Shown: positions 1-12,149 of the stretch, piece after piece
How the letters are laid out: the number at the start of each line of letters is the position of its first letter
Position numbering within the stretch: the stretch's first letter is position 1
NCBI GenBank assembly: GCA_963556495.2
Contig: OY747704.1
Span: forward strand, 36,279,501-36,343,500
DNA length: 64,000 nt
Reading direction: 5' to 3'
Origin: Valencia hispanica
Lineage: Eukaryota > Chordata > Actinopteri > Cyprinodontiformes > Valenciidae
The notes under the pieces: model-generated
Database searches by the model: none
Told to the model about the DNA's origin: nothing
The model's input: the letters and a program-made list of their open reading frames with translations, nothing else
Made by a program: the position numbers and the translations under genes

Positions 1-299
1 AAATGTCGTAAAGAGTGAAATAAAAACCACAATTGTCCACTAAATTCTCGGTTCCATTGAACATCAGTACACAATTGAAAATGATAACAAAAACACACAA
101 AAGCGTTGAAGAGTATATATTTAAAGAGAAATGAAACTCAATCGAGTGGGAGCTGCTTAGACTGGCTGCCTGCTCCGCGCGGCGCCGGATGTTATGGAAA
201 GGAAAAACTTTTCTAAGAAAAACTGTGGGTAAGATACCGAGGCAGCAAGAGGAGGAGCTTAATTGGTTATTGATTTCTTCAAGGTTTGTTTGGTTTAGT

Positions 300-1110
300 T
301 TTTGGAATTTAGACATTTTCTCTATATTGGTGTTGAGTGGTGATGACACTGGTAATGAGCTTAGTGCTGATATGCAGATTAACCTTCCAACTGTAAGAAT
401 CTATTCAATAAAAAAGCTGGCAAATTCATTGCAAGCCCTGGTAGAATTTAGTTCAGGGGCTACTGTCACAGGAGGATTTGTTAGTCTCTCAACTGTTGCA
501 AATAAAGTCAACCCATTAATAATATTTCTGTTAATGATTTCAGAAAAGAACAATTCCCCTGCATCTTTCAAAGTTAAGTGATATCTGTTCAGTCTGTGTT
601 TGTAGATCTCATAGTGGACTTGGACTTGAATTTTCCGTCATTTTCTCTTGGCTCATCGACACCATCTCTTTTCACTATGTACCAGTGGATCGCTACTCCA
701 TGGAGACTTATTTCTACCCAAGACTACTTTTAAGTTTAGCAATGGTATAAATGCTGTCCGAAATTTTAGAGAAAAAGTTATCTACCAGCTTGTTTACTGA
801 GTTTGTGTTGGAGGATGACGGGTATGAGGGTGAGGTGGGAGAGTAAATTTGTTTAAGGTTTCAACTGAACTGTCCCCTAGAAAACGCTTTTTTATAGTGG
901 TCTCACTGTGGCTAGATAGGTTTGCAGAGATGGTGCTTTCAAAGAAAACACAGAAATTGTAAGATAATGCAGGATTAATCACCGCAATTTTGAAGATATT
1001 TCAGCCTTTGTTAATAATAAAGTCCAGAGTGTGTCCTGGATTGTGTATTGGTTGTTTGACATGCTGGGTCAGGCCGAAGTTATGAAGAGTATCGGTTAAT
1101 GTTTTTGCTT
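300..1110 (-). pseudogene. L2-type LINE fragment, end of endonuclease and linker to RT
   Basis: Read on the minus strand from about 1105 downwards, the translation gives the end of an AP-endonuclease (FGLTQHV near 1080, GHTLDFII near 1030). A block ending TIKKRFLGDSS follows near 860-900. Next comes the linker between endonuclease and reverse transcriptase, with FATVERLTNPPV near 470-500 and RACNEFASFF near 410-440. This order is characteristic of teleost L2-type LINEs. The frame is broken by several stops and frameshifts. The reverse transcriptase that should follow is absent, so the copy is truncated at both ends. The forward open frame at 189-581 is a shadow of this segment. Strand and clade are fairly secure; exact limits are not. 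Confidence 0.72.
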
Positions 1111-2569
1111 GTCTAACTTAAGATATCCACAGTTTTGAATAAACTTGTATATTTTCACATTGCAGCACACTTTATCTGTTTTTGCTCATAACCTTTTTTA
1201 GGAAAAGCTAGTCGGAATCATTGGCTGGCACTCTTGTTGTGATGAACGCTACATTAATTAGCAGACCCAACACAGCTGGGAGGTGCAATGTCTCCCTCTC
1301 ATTATAGTGAGCTCTCCTGTATGTCATTAGCAAACCCATTTAAGTCTTGATCACTGTGCATAAAGGGTTGGAAAAACCTGTATAAACATCTCTGAAGTTC
1401 ATTCATTCATTACCTGTTCCAAATCACTAATCCGATCCACAGAGATCTTTCAGACTATAACACTAGAAAGCATCTGCCCACAACAATATTGACTGTTGGG
1501 ATACTTAGAGAGGCTAGATGGGGACATTTTAGTGGTGTCTAATTGTTCTGGTATTGTGCATAATATTAAAAAATATTTTAATATGTTAATATTTACTGTC
1601 AACAACTTCACTATAAACATTTATTTTCTAAATGTTCCTTACAGGAATAGGTATTTTTCTTTTGTTTTTTTGATCTACTGTTTAAATTTAGGTCCTTTAG
1701 TTTATTGATAACACAAACTTAAATTAAACATTTTATTTTTAACTGCAAATGTTGCACCAAAGAAATGTTTATTTAAAGCAGAAATGTTTATTTAAAGACA
1801 GATTTACAGTAATGGTTTATGACAATCAAGAGGACTAAATATATCCTATGATCTGTCTTAGTAAGTCAAAAACTATTTTGTTGGAAATTATATAGACATT
1901 TTACACTAATGTTTCTAAATTGATAAATCTTGTCATGAATACCTATGTCTTAAGATTATGAATTTCCTTAAATCAACATGAAATTTGCCACCTAAATTAA
2001 AATGATAAAGACTGGAAGAGAACTGATAACCACTTAAGTCAAGAATTAAATTTATTCTCAACTAATCAGTACCTACTCACTACAGATTAATAAAAAAAAC
2101 AATGTTAAACAAACTACTAGCACAAAGTCAAAACCACACTACTTCTAACAGACACTCTACTTATTATTGAATTAATTAATTACATCCATTGAACACTCAA
2201 AAGAACAATAATTAAAACCTAAGCATTATCTTGCTGTTTTAGTTAGAGTGAACCCCTTACATTAATTTACACCAGTTTCACCCAAATTGTAGACAAAGTA
2301 AATGAAAAGTGGCGAAAAGTAATCAACTCCTCATAAGTATATGGTTGACCAAATAGATGTGGGTTAAAAAACTGGAGAATAACAATCTAGGAGGGTCATA
2401 GACTCCATATTATTTTTTTATACCAGGCTGCCAACATTTTGGATTGGAACATTGCTTTGACTAAATTAGCCCCTTTCAAACAGGCCATGAAAAACTGTAA
2501 TTTTCCAGACTTTGTCTGTTTTGCTTTTGAGTCTGAAAGCAATCTTCCGGACTTTGTCCAGATACCCTT
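1111..2569. other. No gene seen: AT-rich sequence
   Basis: The short frames here (for example 1496-1708) are AT-rich and match nothing I recognise. A segment at about 2440-2560 has alternating copies of a 'gactttgtc' motif and may belong to the dispersed repeat that follows it. Confidence 0.5.
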
Positions 2570-2782
2570 TACCGGCAATTTTACGGATGAAGACCCAGTA
2601 ACAACAGCTGACTTTTCGCGGTATGGTGTTTGCATTCAGATTGTCAGGAAATGTTCCGGAAAAGCTGGAGGGGTGTTGCACTGCGAGTAGATCTGCTGTT
2701 TCGTCTACCATCTTTGCAATAACCCCTTTGTTTGGGGAAATGACATGTACGCCTGCCGCACTAAGTTTACATCATATCCAAG
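2570..2782 (+). repeat. Dispersed repeat, copy 1 (partner at 51.1-51.5 kb)
   Basis: Nearly every base from 'ttttacggatgaagac' to 'gccgcactaagtt' matches 51123-51470, apart from an internal block of about 150 bp present only in the second copy (roughly 51225-51370). Two diverged copies 48 kb apart in the same orientation show this is an interspersed element. It has no recognisable coding sequence. Its right edge here coincides with the left end of the Tc1-like element. Class unknown; a non-autonomous DNA transposon is the likeliest explanation. Confidence 0.7.
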
Positions 2783-2784
2783 TA

Positions 2785-3048
2785 AAAAAATTTTTGTCAT
2801 GGATAAGTTTATTTATTTCCATATTTCCATCCAAAATGTTAAACTTCCATAGATTATAGATTCAGGGCCCAAAACTTAATTGATTTCAAGTATTTAGTTG
2901 TTTATCTGTACATAATTTGGGCTTCCAGCTCATAAAACCCACAAAATCAGGAATTCAAAAAATTAGAATACTGTGAAGAAATCACTATTTACTTCTCAGT
3001 TTTTGCAGAAAAAAAATTAAGATTACATCAAATCAATCAAAATATGGT
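2785..3048 (+). repeat. Left terminal inverted repeat of Tc1-like element
   Basis: The reverse complement of 4842-5116 aligns along almost its whole length, including 'gtcatgga', 'gggcttccagctcataaaac' and 'ttacttctcagtttttgcag'. Similarity stops at 'caaaatatggt' on the inner side. Confidence 0.85.
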
Positions 3049-3082
3049 TACACGTTGGTTCAGTTGTCTCAGTTAGGTTCAA

Positions 3083-3645
3083 TATGGGGAAGACTGGATA
3101 CTTGACAACTGGCCAGAAGACCATCATTGATACCCTCCATAGGATGGGTAAGCCACAAAAGTTTATAGCTAAGGAGACTGGCTGTTCAGTGTGCTGTGTC
3201 CAAGCATATCAATGGAAAGTCTAGTGGAAGGGCAAAATGTGGCAGGAGAAGATGCACCAGCAGAAGAGCTGACCGTGGGCTTCAGCGGGTTATCAAACAA
3301 AGAATATTAATGAATCTGGCAGAGATCCAGAAAGAGTGGAATGAGGTAGGAGTCACAGGTTCAAAAACTACGACAGTTGGATGTGCTACACCTGTCGGGT
3401 TCCTCGAGTCAAACCACTTCTGAACCTGAGCCAACGTAGGAAGCGTCTCAACTGGGCCAAGGAGAAGGACTGGACTGTTGGCCAAGTTGGACTATTGGAT
3501 CAAGGTCCAAGGGTTTGGAGGAAGACGAGTCAGAAACAGAACCCAAGCTGCTTGAGGTTCAGTGTGAAATGTCCACAGTCAGTCATGATTTGGGGTACAA
3601 TGTCCAGTGCAGGTGTTGGTAAACCCTGCTTTCTTAAATCTGTTG
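3083..3645 (+). pseudogene. Tc1-like transposase, N-terminal and central part
   Basis: Starting from ATG at 3083 the conceptual protein begins MGKTGYL, followed by a paired-type helix-turn-helix region (IIDTLHRMGKPQKFIAKETG). The second DNA-binding subdomain follows in another frame (SKHINGKSSGRAKCGRRRC, 3196-3280), then the catalytic-domain start (WAKEKDW near 3460, QSVMIWGTMSSAGVG near 3580-3620). This is the order of Tc1 transposases. Frameshifts occur near 3190 and 3370. About 15-20 codons between 'KDWTV' and 'QGPRVWRK' are missing; in intact relatives that segment holds the first catalytic aspartate. The gene is therefore dead independently of the insertion that ends it at about 3645. 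Confidence 0.85.
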
Positions 3646-3649
3646 TGCC

Positions 3650-4705
3650 GCAGATAGGTAGGATTTGGCTATGAATAATTATGAATAATTGCTTAGGACA
3701 ATTATTAATAAGATTAATAATTTTGTGTAAAAATTACCAAGTTTAGGGGCACCATCCTGTTGGATTCCAGGAACATTTATATATATATAGCCAAATTGTT
3801 CAGTCTCAGATAATTAAACAATAGATGAAGGAATAAGTTCTAACGTTGTGGACATTAATTGTATGCATCACTCCAAGTAATCCCAGACAACTTCTCTTTA
3901 AGATAAGGGGACTTTATTGAGGAAATAGAAAATTCCATCTATTCTAAAGCATGCAAAAATTACTACAGATCTTAGACAATAATAATAGGTGAACATTAAA
4001 CACAATTAACATGAAATGAAATCAGTGAGACAGCTGAGGTTCGGGTCAGAAAAGGAGAGGGGCCCTCACTCCAAATCACAGATAGCCTAGGAGACAAAGT
4101 CATAAATCTCAGCTCTGTGCCAAGATGGAGGAGAGCACATGGAGCCTAAGAAAGAATCATAAAACTAGCTTTGGCTAAAGGAGCAAATGGGGGAAGCGTC
4201 CATGTGGTAGGCCTCTGCTTTAGCGACAGACTAAAGACAATGGAGTTAAACTTTTCAGCTAAGACCAGCTAACGCAGGCCGGACCGAGCCCGACTGCCGA
4301 TGGAGTTATCAGGGAGGGAGAGAGAGAGAAAACAAGAGGAAGGAAAAAAGAAAGGCATGATCTGCTCAGGATAAAACAGACAGTTTCAAAGACAGCAATA
4401 TCACAGCTCAGACTTATACGTGCAACGTCGCAAAAATTAGCAAACAGCTACAGCGCTTAAAAACACTTTAACCAACAATGAACGAGATCTAACTCGTTAA
4501 AACTCTATTTTCTCTGTTTATCTCCGCCCAGACACATTATTAGTATAAATGAACCGGTTCAGTCCTACTTTGCCTTGAAGGAGGTCCAGTCCACTAGGAG
4601 GAGAGCGAATTGTGTCCGTAGTTGAGCAAGAAAAGGAAGAGTTATAAAATAAACATGTACAGGATTTTAAGGACCGTGTGGCCCAAAGGCAGGCTGGATG
4701 GCCTG
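3650..4705. mobile_element. Unclassified insertion inside the Tc1-like transposase
   Basis: About 1.05 kb separates the transposase block 'CFLKS' from the C-terminal block that resumes at about 4712. Nothing in it resembles a transposase. It contains a run of 'tatatatata' at 3779-3788, a purine-rich 'gagggagagagagag' segment near 4315 and no long open frame. I could not find clear target duplications or terminal repeats. A solo LTR or a non-autonomous element are both possible. Some of the span may be replaced Tc1 sequence rather than a clean insertion. Confidence 0.5.
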
Positions 4706-4711
4706 TAGGTC

Positions 4712-4817
4712 GACGTCTAACGAACTGTCTGGGAACAATGCCACAGGCTGATTGTCTGGAATGCCACGGCACATCAAGGCAGTGATTAAGGCAAAGGGAT
4801 TCCCTACCAAGTATTGA
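4712..4817 (+). pseudogene. Tc1-like transposase, C-terminal tail
   Basis: The nucleotide string 'caatgccacaggctgattg' and the translation MPRHIKAVIKAKGFPTKY followed by TGA at 4815-4817 are the conserved end of Tc1 transposases, placed just inside the right inverted repeat as expected. It carries an in-frame stop at about 4742-4744. This is the same gene as 3083-3645, separated by the intervening insertion. Confidence 0.8.
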
Positions 4818-4841
4818 AGATTGACATATCGTTTTGAAAGT

Positions 4842-5116
4842 ACCATATTTTGACTGATTTGATGTGATCTTAATTTCTTTCTTTTTTTCTGCAAAAACTG
4901 AGAAGTAAATGGTGATTTCTTCACAGTATTCTAATTTTTTGAATTCCTGATTTCGTGGGTTTTATGAGCTGGAAGCCCAAATTATGCACAAATAAACAAT
5001 GAAATACTTGAAAGTGTTTAAGTTGTGGGGCCTGAATCTATAATCTGTGGAAGTTTAATGTTTTTAATGGAATTATGGAAATAAATAAACTTTTCCATGA
5101 CATTCACATTTTTTGG
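4842..5116 (-). repeat. Right terminal inverted repeat of Tc1-like element
   Basis: Inverted counterpart of 2785-3048. It begins 25 bp after the transposase stop codon and ends at the TA at 5117-5118. Small indels in the A-runs distinguish the two arms. Confidence 0.85.
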
Positions 5117-5259
5117 TAAGGGTATGCATCTTGCAGGCAAGAAAGGTTGTTGGTGTTTTGAACTTTTCCATGTTTGCTTATGTTTCATAGGGCTTGCCAT
5201 ACTCTGCTAATTTTTCTGTGTTCATTATTATTACTATGATGTTGCCATATTAGTTAATT

Positions 5260-5640
5260 CCTTTGTGTTTTGTTTCTTAGTTTATCGTGGTACATTCAGA
5301 TTTATTTCTCTTAGAGTACTGGCAGGTCTTTTCCCCTGAGTTTGTAGTTTCTGTGTGTTTAGTTCAGCTGCATTTGCATTAGTAATCATCTTTCCTCAGT
5401 CTGCCTGTCTGCTCTGTTCCACAGCTGTTCCTAATCCCCTAATTAAAACACCTGTATTCAATGTCATTCTCATCTCTTACGTCTGCATATAAATGTACTG
5501 GTTTTCATTGTTCCTGCTCATTCATCTGCTTGTTGTGTGATACTACTCCTGGTTTGCTGTTTTAATAAAATTTCATTATCTTCAGTTTACGTTCCTGTCT
5601 CTTGTACTTCGTTTTTGTATGTTTATTTTTGTATTATCAA
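5260..5640 (+). repeat. Possible unclassified interspersed repeat
   Basis: The segment has a pyrimidine-rich, low-CpG composition different from its flanks, a 'tataaatg' string near 5490 and 'aataaaatttcatta' near 5565, resembling a short LTR-like or SINE-like insertion. No second copy is visible in the window and no terminal repeats were found, so the call is tentative. The rest, to 6700, holds no recognisable gene. Confidence 0.25.
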
Positions 5641-6699
5641 ATCGTCTTTACTTTCTTTCCTCCACTTCGGCCTCTCTTTGCCTTAATTTGGGTCTTCCAT
5701 AACCATAACCCCTTAAATAAGAGGAAATATAAAAATTAAGTACAGGGGAGCTTGTAAACCTCAGAACACTGTTCAGTTAAACTTGGTAACAGTAAAACAG
5801 TATGTGTACAATATTAGGTCCACTCCAGTTTTTTCAAATGTTTACCAAATTTTTACTGGAGGTGAGAATTGTCTTATTGTTATTGTTTAGAGATTTTAAA
5901 GCAGGCTTTAAAATAGGACAATCCAGTCAGATGATTAATAAGACTGAACTCAGTTTAATCATAATATGCATTTAACTTTAAAGAATGTTTGAAAGACAAA
6001 TTATCTTTTCTTCTGTTAATACAAATGTTTGATCTGTAGAGCACAAGTGTCTAAAAATTTAAAGGCAGGAAAAAGAGTGTAAAAAAAGTCTGGCAAATCT
6101 TTGACTTTCTCACTTTCCATCTTTCTCTCCTCCTCTATCTGTTCCCTTTGATATAAGGTACAGAGTGGCCTATTATCTGTCAGAAGCTCATTTTCTGGTT
6201 CCCACACTCTGCCACTGTGGCCGATCAGCATCTGATGGGATAGGCGGTGTCAGAGAGCTAATCCTAATAATCTGTCTGGTGAGAGAGAGGGAGAACGGGA
6301 GAGAAGTAGAAGAGTGAGAGTGGGTGACGAGTGGAATTAGGAAAAGATAAACAAGCTTGGTCGGTGTTTGGGCAGTTCTGAGAAACAAGAATAAAGGAAG
6401 GGTACAAAAGGAATGATGACTAAGCGTTGGGTTTGCAGAGGTAAGCTATGGAATCTGTCATTCCTCCAGCCCTGATCAACCCCAGTAAGCCTTAGAGTCT
6501 CTCTTAATCATGTGTTCTCTGTCCAATGGGTTGTCTATCTATGGTGAAGTTCTAAGCACATTTTTGCCCTGCCTCAAACTGAGCTAGCTTTCTGTTATAA
6601 TTTGTTTAAAATAAGATTTAAAGAATGTTGGTCTCATTCTTTAATAGTTTCTGCGGTCTCTTTTAACACTCTTATTACCATCAAGTCAGGACACTCAGG
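5641..6699. other. No gene seen
   Basis: Short open frames on both strands (such as 6016-6231 and 6188-6388 minus) are low-complexity or leucine/serine-rich and not recognisable. No repeat shared with other parts of the window was seen. Confidence 0.45.
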
Positions 6700-7035
6700 A
6701 TTTGCCAGGAGGATTTTCTTGCCCATTAAACTTTTGTTGTTGTCTTTTCAAACCCCCAGTCAGTCGTGGCAGATGGCCACTCACACTGAGCCAGGTTATG
6801 CTGGAGGTTTCTTCCTGTTAAAGGGGAGTTTTTCTTTGCGCTGTCGCTACATGCATGCTCAGTATGAGGGATTGCTGCAAAGTCAAGGCAACAAGCAACC
6901 GTTTACTGTCACTACATGCTTATGCAAGAGAAAGGATTACTGCAAGTCTGTATAATTAGATTGAATTTGCTTCTTTTTTTTGTCAAGATCCGTGTTGTGA
7001 ATTGGCGCTACATAAATAAACTGAACTGAATTTCA
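6700..7035 (+). mobile_element. LINE 3'-end-like repeat, copy 1
   Basis: This shares with 41570-41905 (plus) and 36755-37050 (minus) the succession 'gcagatggcc', 'ctgagccaggtt', 'ttcttcctgttaaagggga', 'gctcagtatgagggattg', then 'gttgtgaat' followed by 'gctacataaataaactgaa'. The end at an 'aactgaa' tail is what LINE 3' ends of the CR1/L2 group look like. No reverse transcriptase is attached. This copy is more diverged than the other two in its second half. Confidence 0.6.
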
Positions 7036-7039
7036 CAGT

Positions 7040-10000
7040 CGAAAATCCATGGTAATACAGAATATATGCCAAATGCTCAGTGTTGTTTCATTCATGAGGA
7101 CCAACTCATTGTACACTGTTTTGATCATTCTACAACTATAAAGTCAAAATAAATTGAATGAAGGAGTCAACCTATAACAATGTTCCTCTTTAATAAAATC
7201 TTGATTCTGTTCAAGTACGTTAGCTGATAAAATCTTTAGTCCTGTAAATTAGCACACCTCTGTTATTCTTTTGGTTTCTTATCTACAGGATGGTTGGACA
7301 GACGAAATTAAAGCTGCAGCTTTTCTGTGCGTCATTGCTCCATCTCTCATCCATTAACCACAAAAAACAGGTAGCAAAAAATACCCTCATTGTAACCTGA
7401 TAGTTTTAAGGGTTGGAGCTTTAGCCTTAAGTTAGTATCCTTTATGTAAAGCATAGGCACTCTGGGATAGACGAATAGGACTGAATTACCAACAAAGGTC
7501 TTCACAGAGCTGAACTGTGTCTCTGATGCCTGCATGTGCAAAAAGACACTCAACATACACTAATCTCACGCCTTTCGGGAAAATGCTGTAGATATTTCCC
7601 TTTGAAATATCCAAAGTTTGGCCCCCTAAAAATACTGTGTAAATCTTATGTTCACCCCCAAACAGGCCATGAAATTACATAAGTATGACCTACGTTCCCT
7701 TTAATTTCCACACTTAAACATCAGCATATTTGAGTTTAAAGTTCCAAAAATGTGAGCCTTGCAAAACACCACATAAGATTCACAAGTTAATACACACTCA
7801 ACCCATTTTACATATATTCAAAAATATGGGTTTGTTTAGTTTATCATTTAGTGGGATGTTATTTCAAATTATAAAAATCAACATGATCAAAAGATACCCT
7901 AGATATGTTGATTCAGCTTGGTAGTTTGGGAGCCATGTCTACAGTTTCAAACGATCACAGTCTGAACTGTATTGAAATGTAACAGTTTAAAATACTCTAT
8001 ATGAATGAATCAGAATGGTTTTCAAAAAACGTTGTTGTCCCTCACTGACACTGCAATGAATTGAGCATTACAATTAGAATAGTTTAAATATAATTTCTGG
8101 GTCAAGTTTAGCATTAGCGTCTTATTTTATTTTTATTTTTTTAGTTGTCATGTAAATACTTGCTCCTTTTGTGTCTTCCATTTGTGTCACCTTAATTTCT
8201 TCAAAAGATATGACAAAAAATATTCCTTGCTTTTTCATTCCACCATTTTAAGCTAAACATGAAATACTTTTCTTCATAGGATTACTTGGGTTTAGGTTTC
8301 CATTTTTGTGGAACTAAAGGGAATTTAAGGAGGGCAGCTGCTGCTGCGGCTTTGCTAAAGCAATGACTTCCCTATAAGTAATCCAATCTTTACAAGACAG
8401 GAGACTGCCCGATTGGCTGATTGCTTGACCTGTCTGAATGCCATTTACTGACTATTTGGCTCACTGATTTGCAGACTCTTGCTTGCTAAAACACTGCCAA
8501 GCAATTACAGCTTGTGGTTAGTTTGTGACTAATTTAATCTTTACTGATTGGTGCCTGAGTTATTTCATTAGAATGTTTTTCATGGTTACAAGCCAGGTGG
8601 CGGAACATTTGAGAATTTCTAGAAATTACCAAAAATATATTGGTTGTACTTGTAAAAGCACATACTGTTTACAGACAAAACTTTTACGAAAGCAAGTAAT
8701 TCTCAAAAGATACACTGGCATTTTCCACCTCTTTTATTAACCCTGACTAGATTTCTCTGTAAATCTTTCATTCTCTCCCAAAAAACGAACCCTGTTAAAT
8801 TGGTGTCAATGTGAGCTGTGTTATCTTTTCAAATTAAAGCTACCAGTAGATAATAAATAACAGTTTGTAAAAAATATAAATAAAGCTGTGTAGCTAAGTG
8901 GGGCAGTAAATTACATTGAATTTTATTTTCAAATCCTTATCCTGTCCTGATCCTTTAGTGAAAAAGGAGAGAAGGACTCCCATCCAGCAGTACCAGAGAG
9001 TCAAGACAATACAGATAGGACAGCAAAAATAAAAGATCATGGAACAACTCTCACTAAGTAATAGTTAAAGGTAATAGTCTGGATAATCCAAGCCTCCCCT
9101 TACTAAAATCTTTGGTTCTATGCAACTTTGTTTTTGAGCTGGTTCTACAAGAGAAGAGCCTGAAAGCTACCAGTGCTCCCTAGTACTGTAAACTTCAAAA
9201 GTCACAAGCAAGTGTTTCTTTAAAACACATTAAAATTAGGTTTTAGCTTGAAATTGGAACGGTTTTTGATGTTTTTTATGTCAGTTATTTTTAATTCAGT
9301 TTAGAAAAATCACAAACAGTCATAATCCTGAATCCAATAAAGCGAGGTAAAATGACTGATTTGTGGGTACGAGGAAAATGAATAGATATTCATTTAGAGA
9401 GGCAAAACCTTGGTAAAGTCCTCAGAGTGCCGTAGGTTTTCAAGCATGAACATTTTTTGGAAATTGAGGTATCCAAAAGCATCTCAGAAAGTCACAATGA
9501 ATAATTATTTCAGAGGAAATCTAGCAGTAAACATGGATGTAAAAACACCTGATTGCATACAATTCCATACAGTTGTGTGTATTGAGATTTTGGCAGATGT
9601 GTTGCAGTGAAGAATTGGATTTCACATTGTGGCAAAGCTGAATTTCACAAGTCAACACACAGTTCCATTTGTCACAAAGAGAGAGACTGCAGAAGAGATG
9701 TGTGAGAAACAAGTGGTGCAGGACCAAATGAAAACAATGATTGCTTCATAAGAGAAATAGATGGAGAGGAATTCCAAATTTTGCTGGCAGATGTGGCAGA
9801 AATGTATTTAACCATTTATCCAGTGTGAGTTTTGCAAAAAAGTGTTTGAGCAGTGTATTTAACTTTAGTTAGTATCTTGTTATTTCATTGACAGGTTTGT
9901 TACTTACTGGTCGCAGAGTAAATGAGAAAAACAAATAATAACAACAATGTTGTAAAAATAAAGTATGAATGGCCTCTGATGGAAAGAAAAGGTTGCACAT

Positions 10001-10299
10001 TAAAATATGCTTGGTTATTAAGACAAAAATTGAATATATGTACATGATTTTAAGATGGATTTTTGTCATGTTAAGTTCATGCATGACATTGTGGCATTCA
10101 GTATCTTCCTCCTGATGGAAGAAGTTGGAACTCACAGCGTAGTGGGCAAAAGTTGTCTTTTAAAATGGATACAGAAAGCCTCTGTACTTTTTTTAAAACA
10201 GTGCATCAGGATTCAGCTGCTGCTCTCTTGTCAGTTTACTGGACCACTTCACTATTTGGTTCAGATAGTTCTTGTTTTAAAAGACAGATCTCCAAACCA
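7040..10299. other. No gene seen: 3.2 kb AT-rich sequence
   Basis: Open frames here are under 90 codons, on both strands, without recognisable domains. No sequence shared with other parts of the window was noticed. This is ordinary intergenic or intronic DNA as far as I can see. Confidence 0.5.
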
Positions 10300-11970
10300 A
10301 GATACCATTGGCATAGGTTTGTTTTTAAAATTGGTGGGGACAATAACCATAAACATAAGTGTGGTTTGAAGATTGGCGGGGACAATAAATAATCATTCAT
10401 ATATAGGTATTTATCCTTCTGACGTTTTATTATAATATACATTGTGGTGTAATAACAGGTGTTAAAATTGAAAGCCCGTTGTGTTTTATTTTGTTTTTCA
10501 AACGGCGCTGAAAACCATCATTAGACTGTTGTCAGGGAAAGATCATGTTTATCCACACCGTAGCACAAAGAATAATGCTACATTAAAAATATGTTCGCCC
10601 CAGAAGAAGAATGCGCAACAAACAAAACAAACGCATTTCCCTTGCGACCCTCGCCGTTCTGTGCGCAGAAACGTCAACTGTAACTTCACTACAGTTCTGC
10701 ATAAAATAAGAATGAGTTGTGCAACATTCCAGAGAAATAAAAGGGAAATAATTTATTGTAATAGGGGGTCACGTTATTTTCCGTTTTGTTTTTTAAACAC
10801 AAGCAGTTTACAATTCACATCCCTGAACACTTGTTGCATACGTGCAGACATTTTCAACTTTATGCACAGAGTTCAGGTAACTGAATCGATCAAAAAAAGA
10901 TTCCTAGGAGAGCATCTGACTGATTATCATCTCAGACCTGGACACGTATTCAAAGTATCACTATCTGAGAGCTCAGCTGAAAGTACCATGGAGAGTTACA
11001 GAAGGATTGGAGCGCGTCGCTTCGGCGGACACAGACCGATGGCGGTTTTAAATCAATGGGCGGGTTGGGTCAGGATTTAATCTGGAGATAACTGTGGGTT
11101 AAAAAATCATCTTAACGCTTGGGGGTTGGTAAAATTGGACCAGTGCAGGACTCTGCAACAGTAAACAGTAAACTGTATACTTTTACTGCAATTATTTTTT
11201 ATTTAAAACATATGTGAGGAAAATTTGTTATGCAAGCAGAAATTATAGGGGAAACATATTTTTTTTTAGCTTTGAAGATGAACCGATAGCAAAATTTGTT
11301 GCATGACTGAAAAATTGGCTTAAAAGTATGACAGAAATCACACAGTCCATGCACACCTTGCTCCTTGGGGGAACCGTGCACAGACCTGCGCCATCCTTAT
11401 ATGCATGGTGTAAGATAATTAATAGTGGGCAGCTTGTTGTGCAGTTAGTTTCCAAACCACGTAATTCATAGTTACATACAATTTTAGACTGTATGATGTG
11501 TGCCAAAACGTAGCATTGCCAGTAACGGTATTATGACGGCTACATTTCATTAGCGAACTTGACTTAAAGTGACTTACAGGTTTCTTTGAAAAATAGTTCC
11601 TCATGTCCAAATTCTTCTTTTTTCCTGCCATCCTTACTTCCTTTTGACACTCATGTGTCACCCATGTTGCACCTGAGTCCTCTCGCCGACTGGAAAGTTG
11701 TTGGCGCTGCTAACAACCAAACATAGCTGCAGAGTCTCACCTGACAGCAGGGAAAGGCACAGCCAATCACATTGGCCATATATGTTAGAGAACGTAATTA
11801 AACTCTTTCTGCACCTCTACAATGAGACGTTGACAAATCGGTATTTTTCTTTCTCTTTTTTGCTTTCAATCGGGTTTGTTTTTCTTTTCTCGAGGAAATC
11901 AAATTATTGGTGGGAACAATTCAATAATTGCTGGATATTGGTGGGGACATGTCCCTTCCTACTATGCTAA
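10300..11970. repeat. Composite unclassified repeat, copy 1 (partner at 24.4-26.1 kb)
   Basis: Three islands match a second region of the window in the same order: about 10845-10960 with 25465-25560 ('ttttcaacttta', 'gcacagagtt', 'catctcagacctgg'), 'gcaggactctg' at 11143 with 25970, and 'aataattg' plus 'acgcccttg' near 11920-11985 with about 26080-26125. Motifs such as 'ggtggggacaat' (10335, 10377) recur at the flanks. The 199-codon frame at 10481-11080 overlaps the shared island, so it is TE sequence and not a host gene. Class unknown; hAT-like is a guess. Confidence 0.45.
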
Positions 11971-12149
11971 TTCTACGCCCTTGCAAAATACCAAGCAGAA
12001 GGATAAAACTGGTTCAATAAAAGGTCGACAAAACAAGGTCAACTGTGTTTTTATCTACATTAAAGTATGACAGTTTTCTCAGGCAAAACAGATGCTGGTT
12101 CCCCTTTTTATACACCACCTCACAGTTTACCAGTAGATGAACACACCTG

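Larger units (their letters stand above)
2783..5118 (+). mobile_element. Tc1-like transposon with long inverted repeats, internally invaded
   Basis: The element is bounded by long inverted repeats (2785-3048 and 4842-5116) with a TA dinucleotide at each outer edge (2783-2784 and 5117-5118), as expected for Tc1/mariner insertion. Between them lie two pieces of one Tc1 transposase gene in the same orientation: 3083-3645 and 4712-4817. They are separated by about 1 kb of unrelated sequence. The inverted repeats are diverged by small indels, so this is an old, immobile copy. TIR lengths of 200-300 bp match the IR/DR-type Tc1 elements common in fish. Confidence 0.82.

Noticed and set aside
10481..11080. 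199-codon plus-strand open frame as a possible host gene
   Set aside because: It is the second-longest frame in the window, but part of it is duplicated at 25.4-25.6 kb as a dispersed repeat where the frame is not kept, and it shows no domain or codon signature of a gene.
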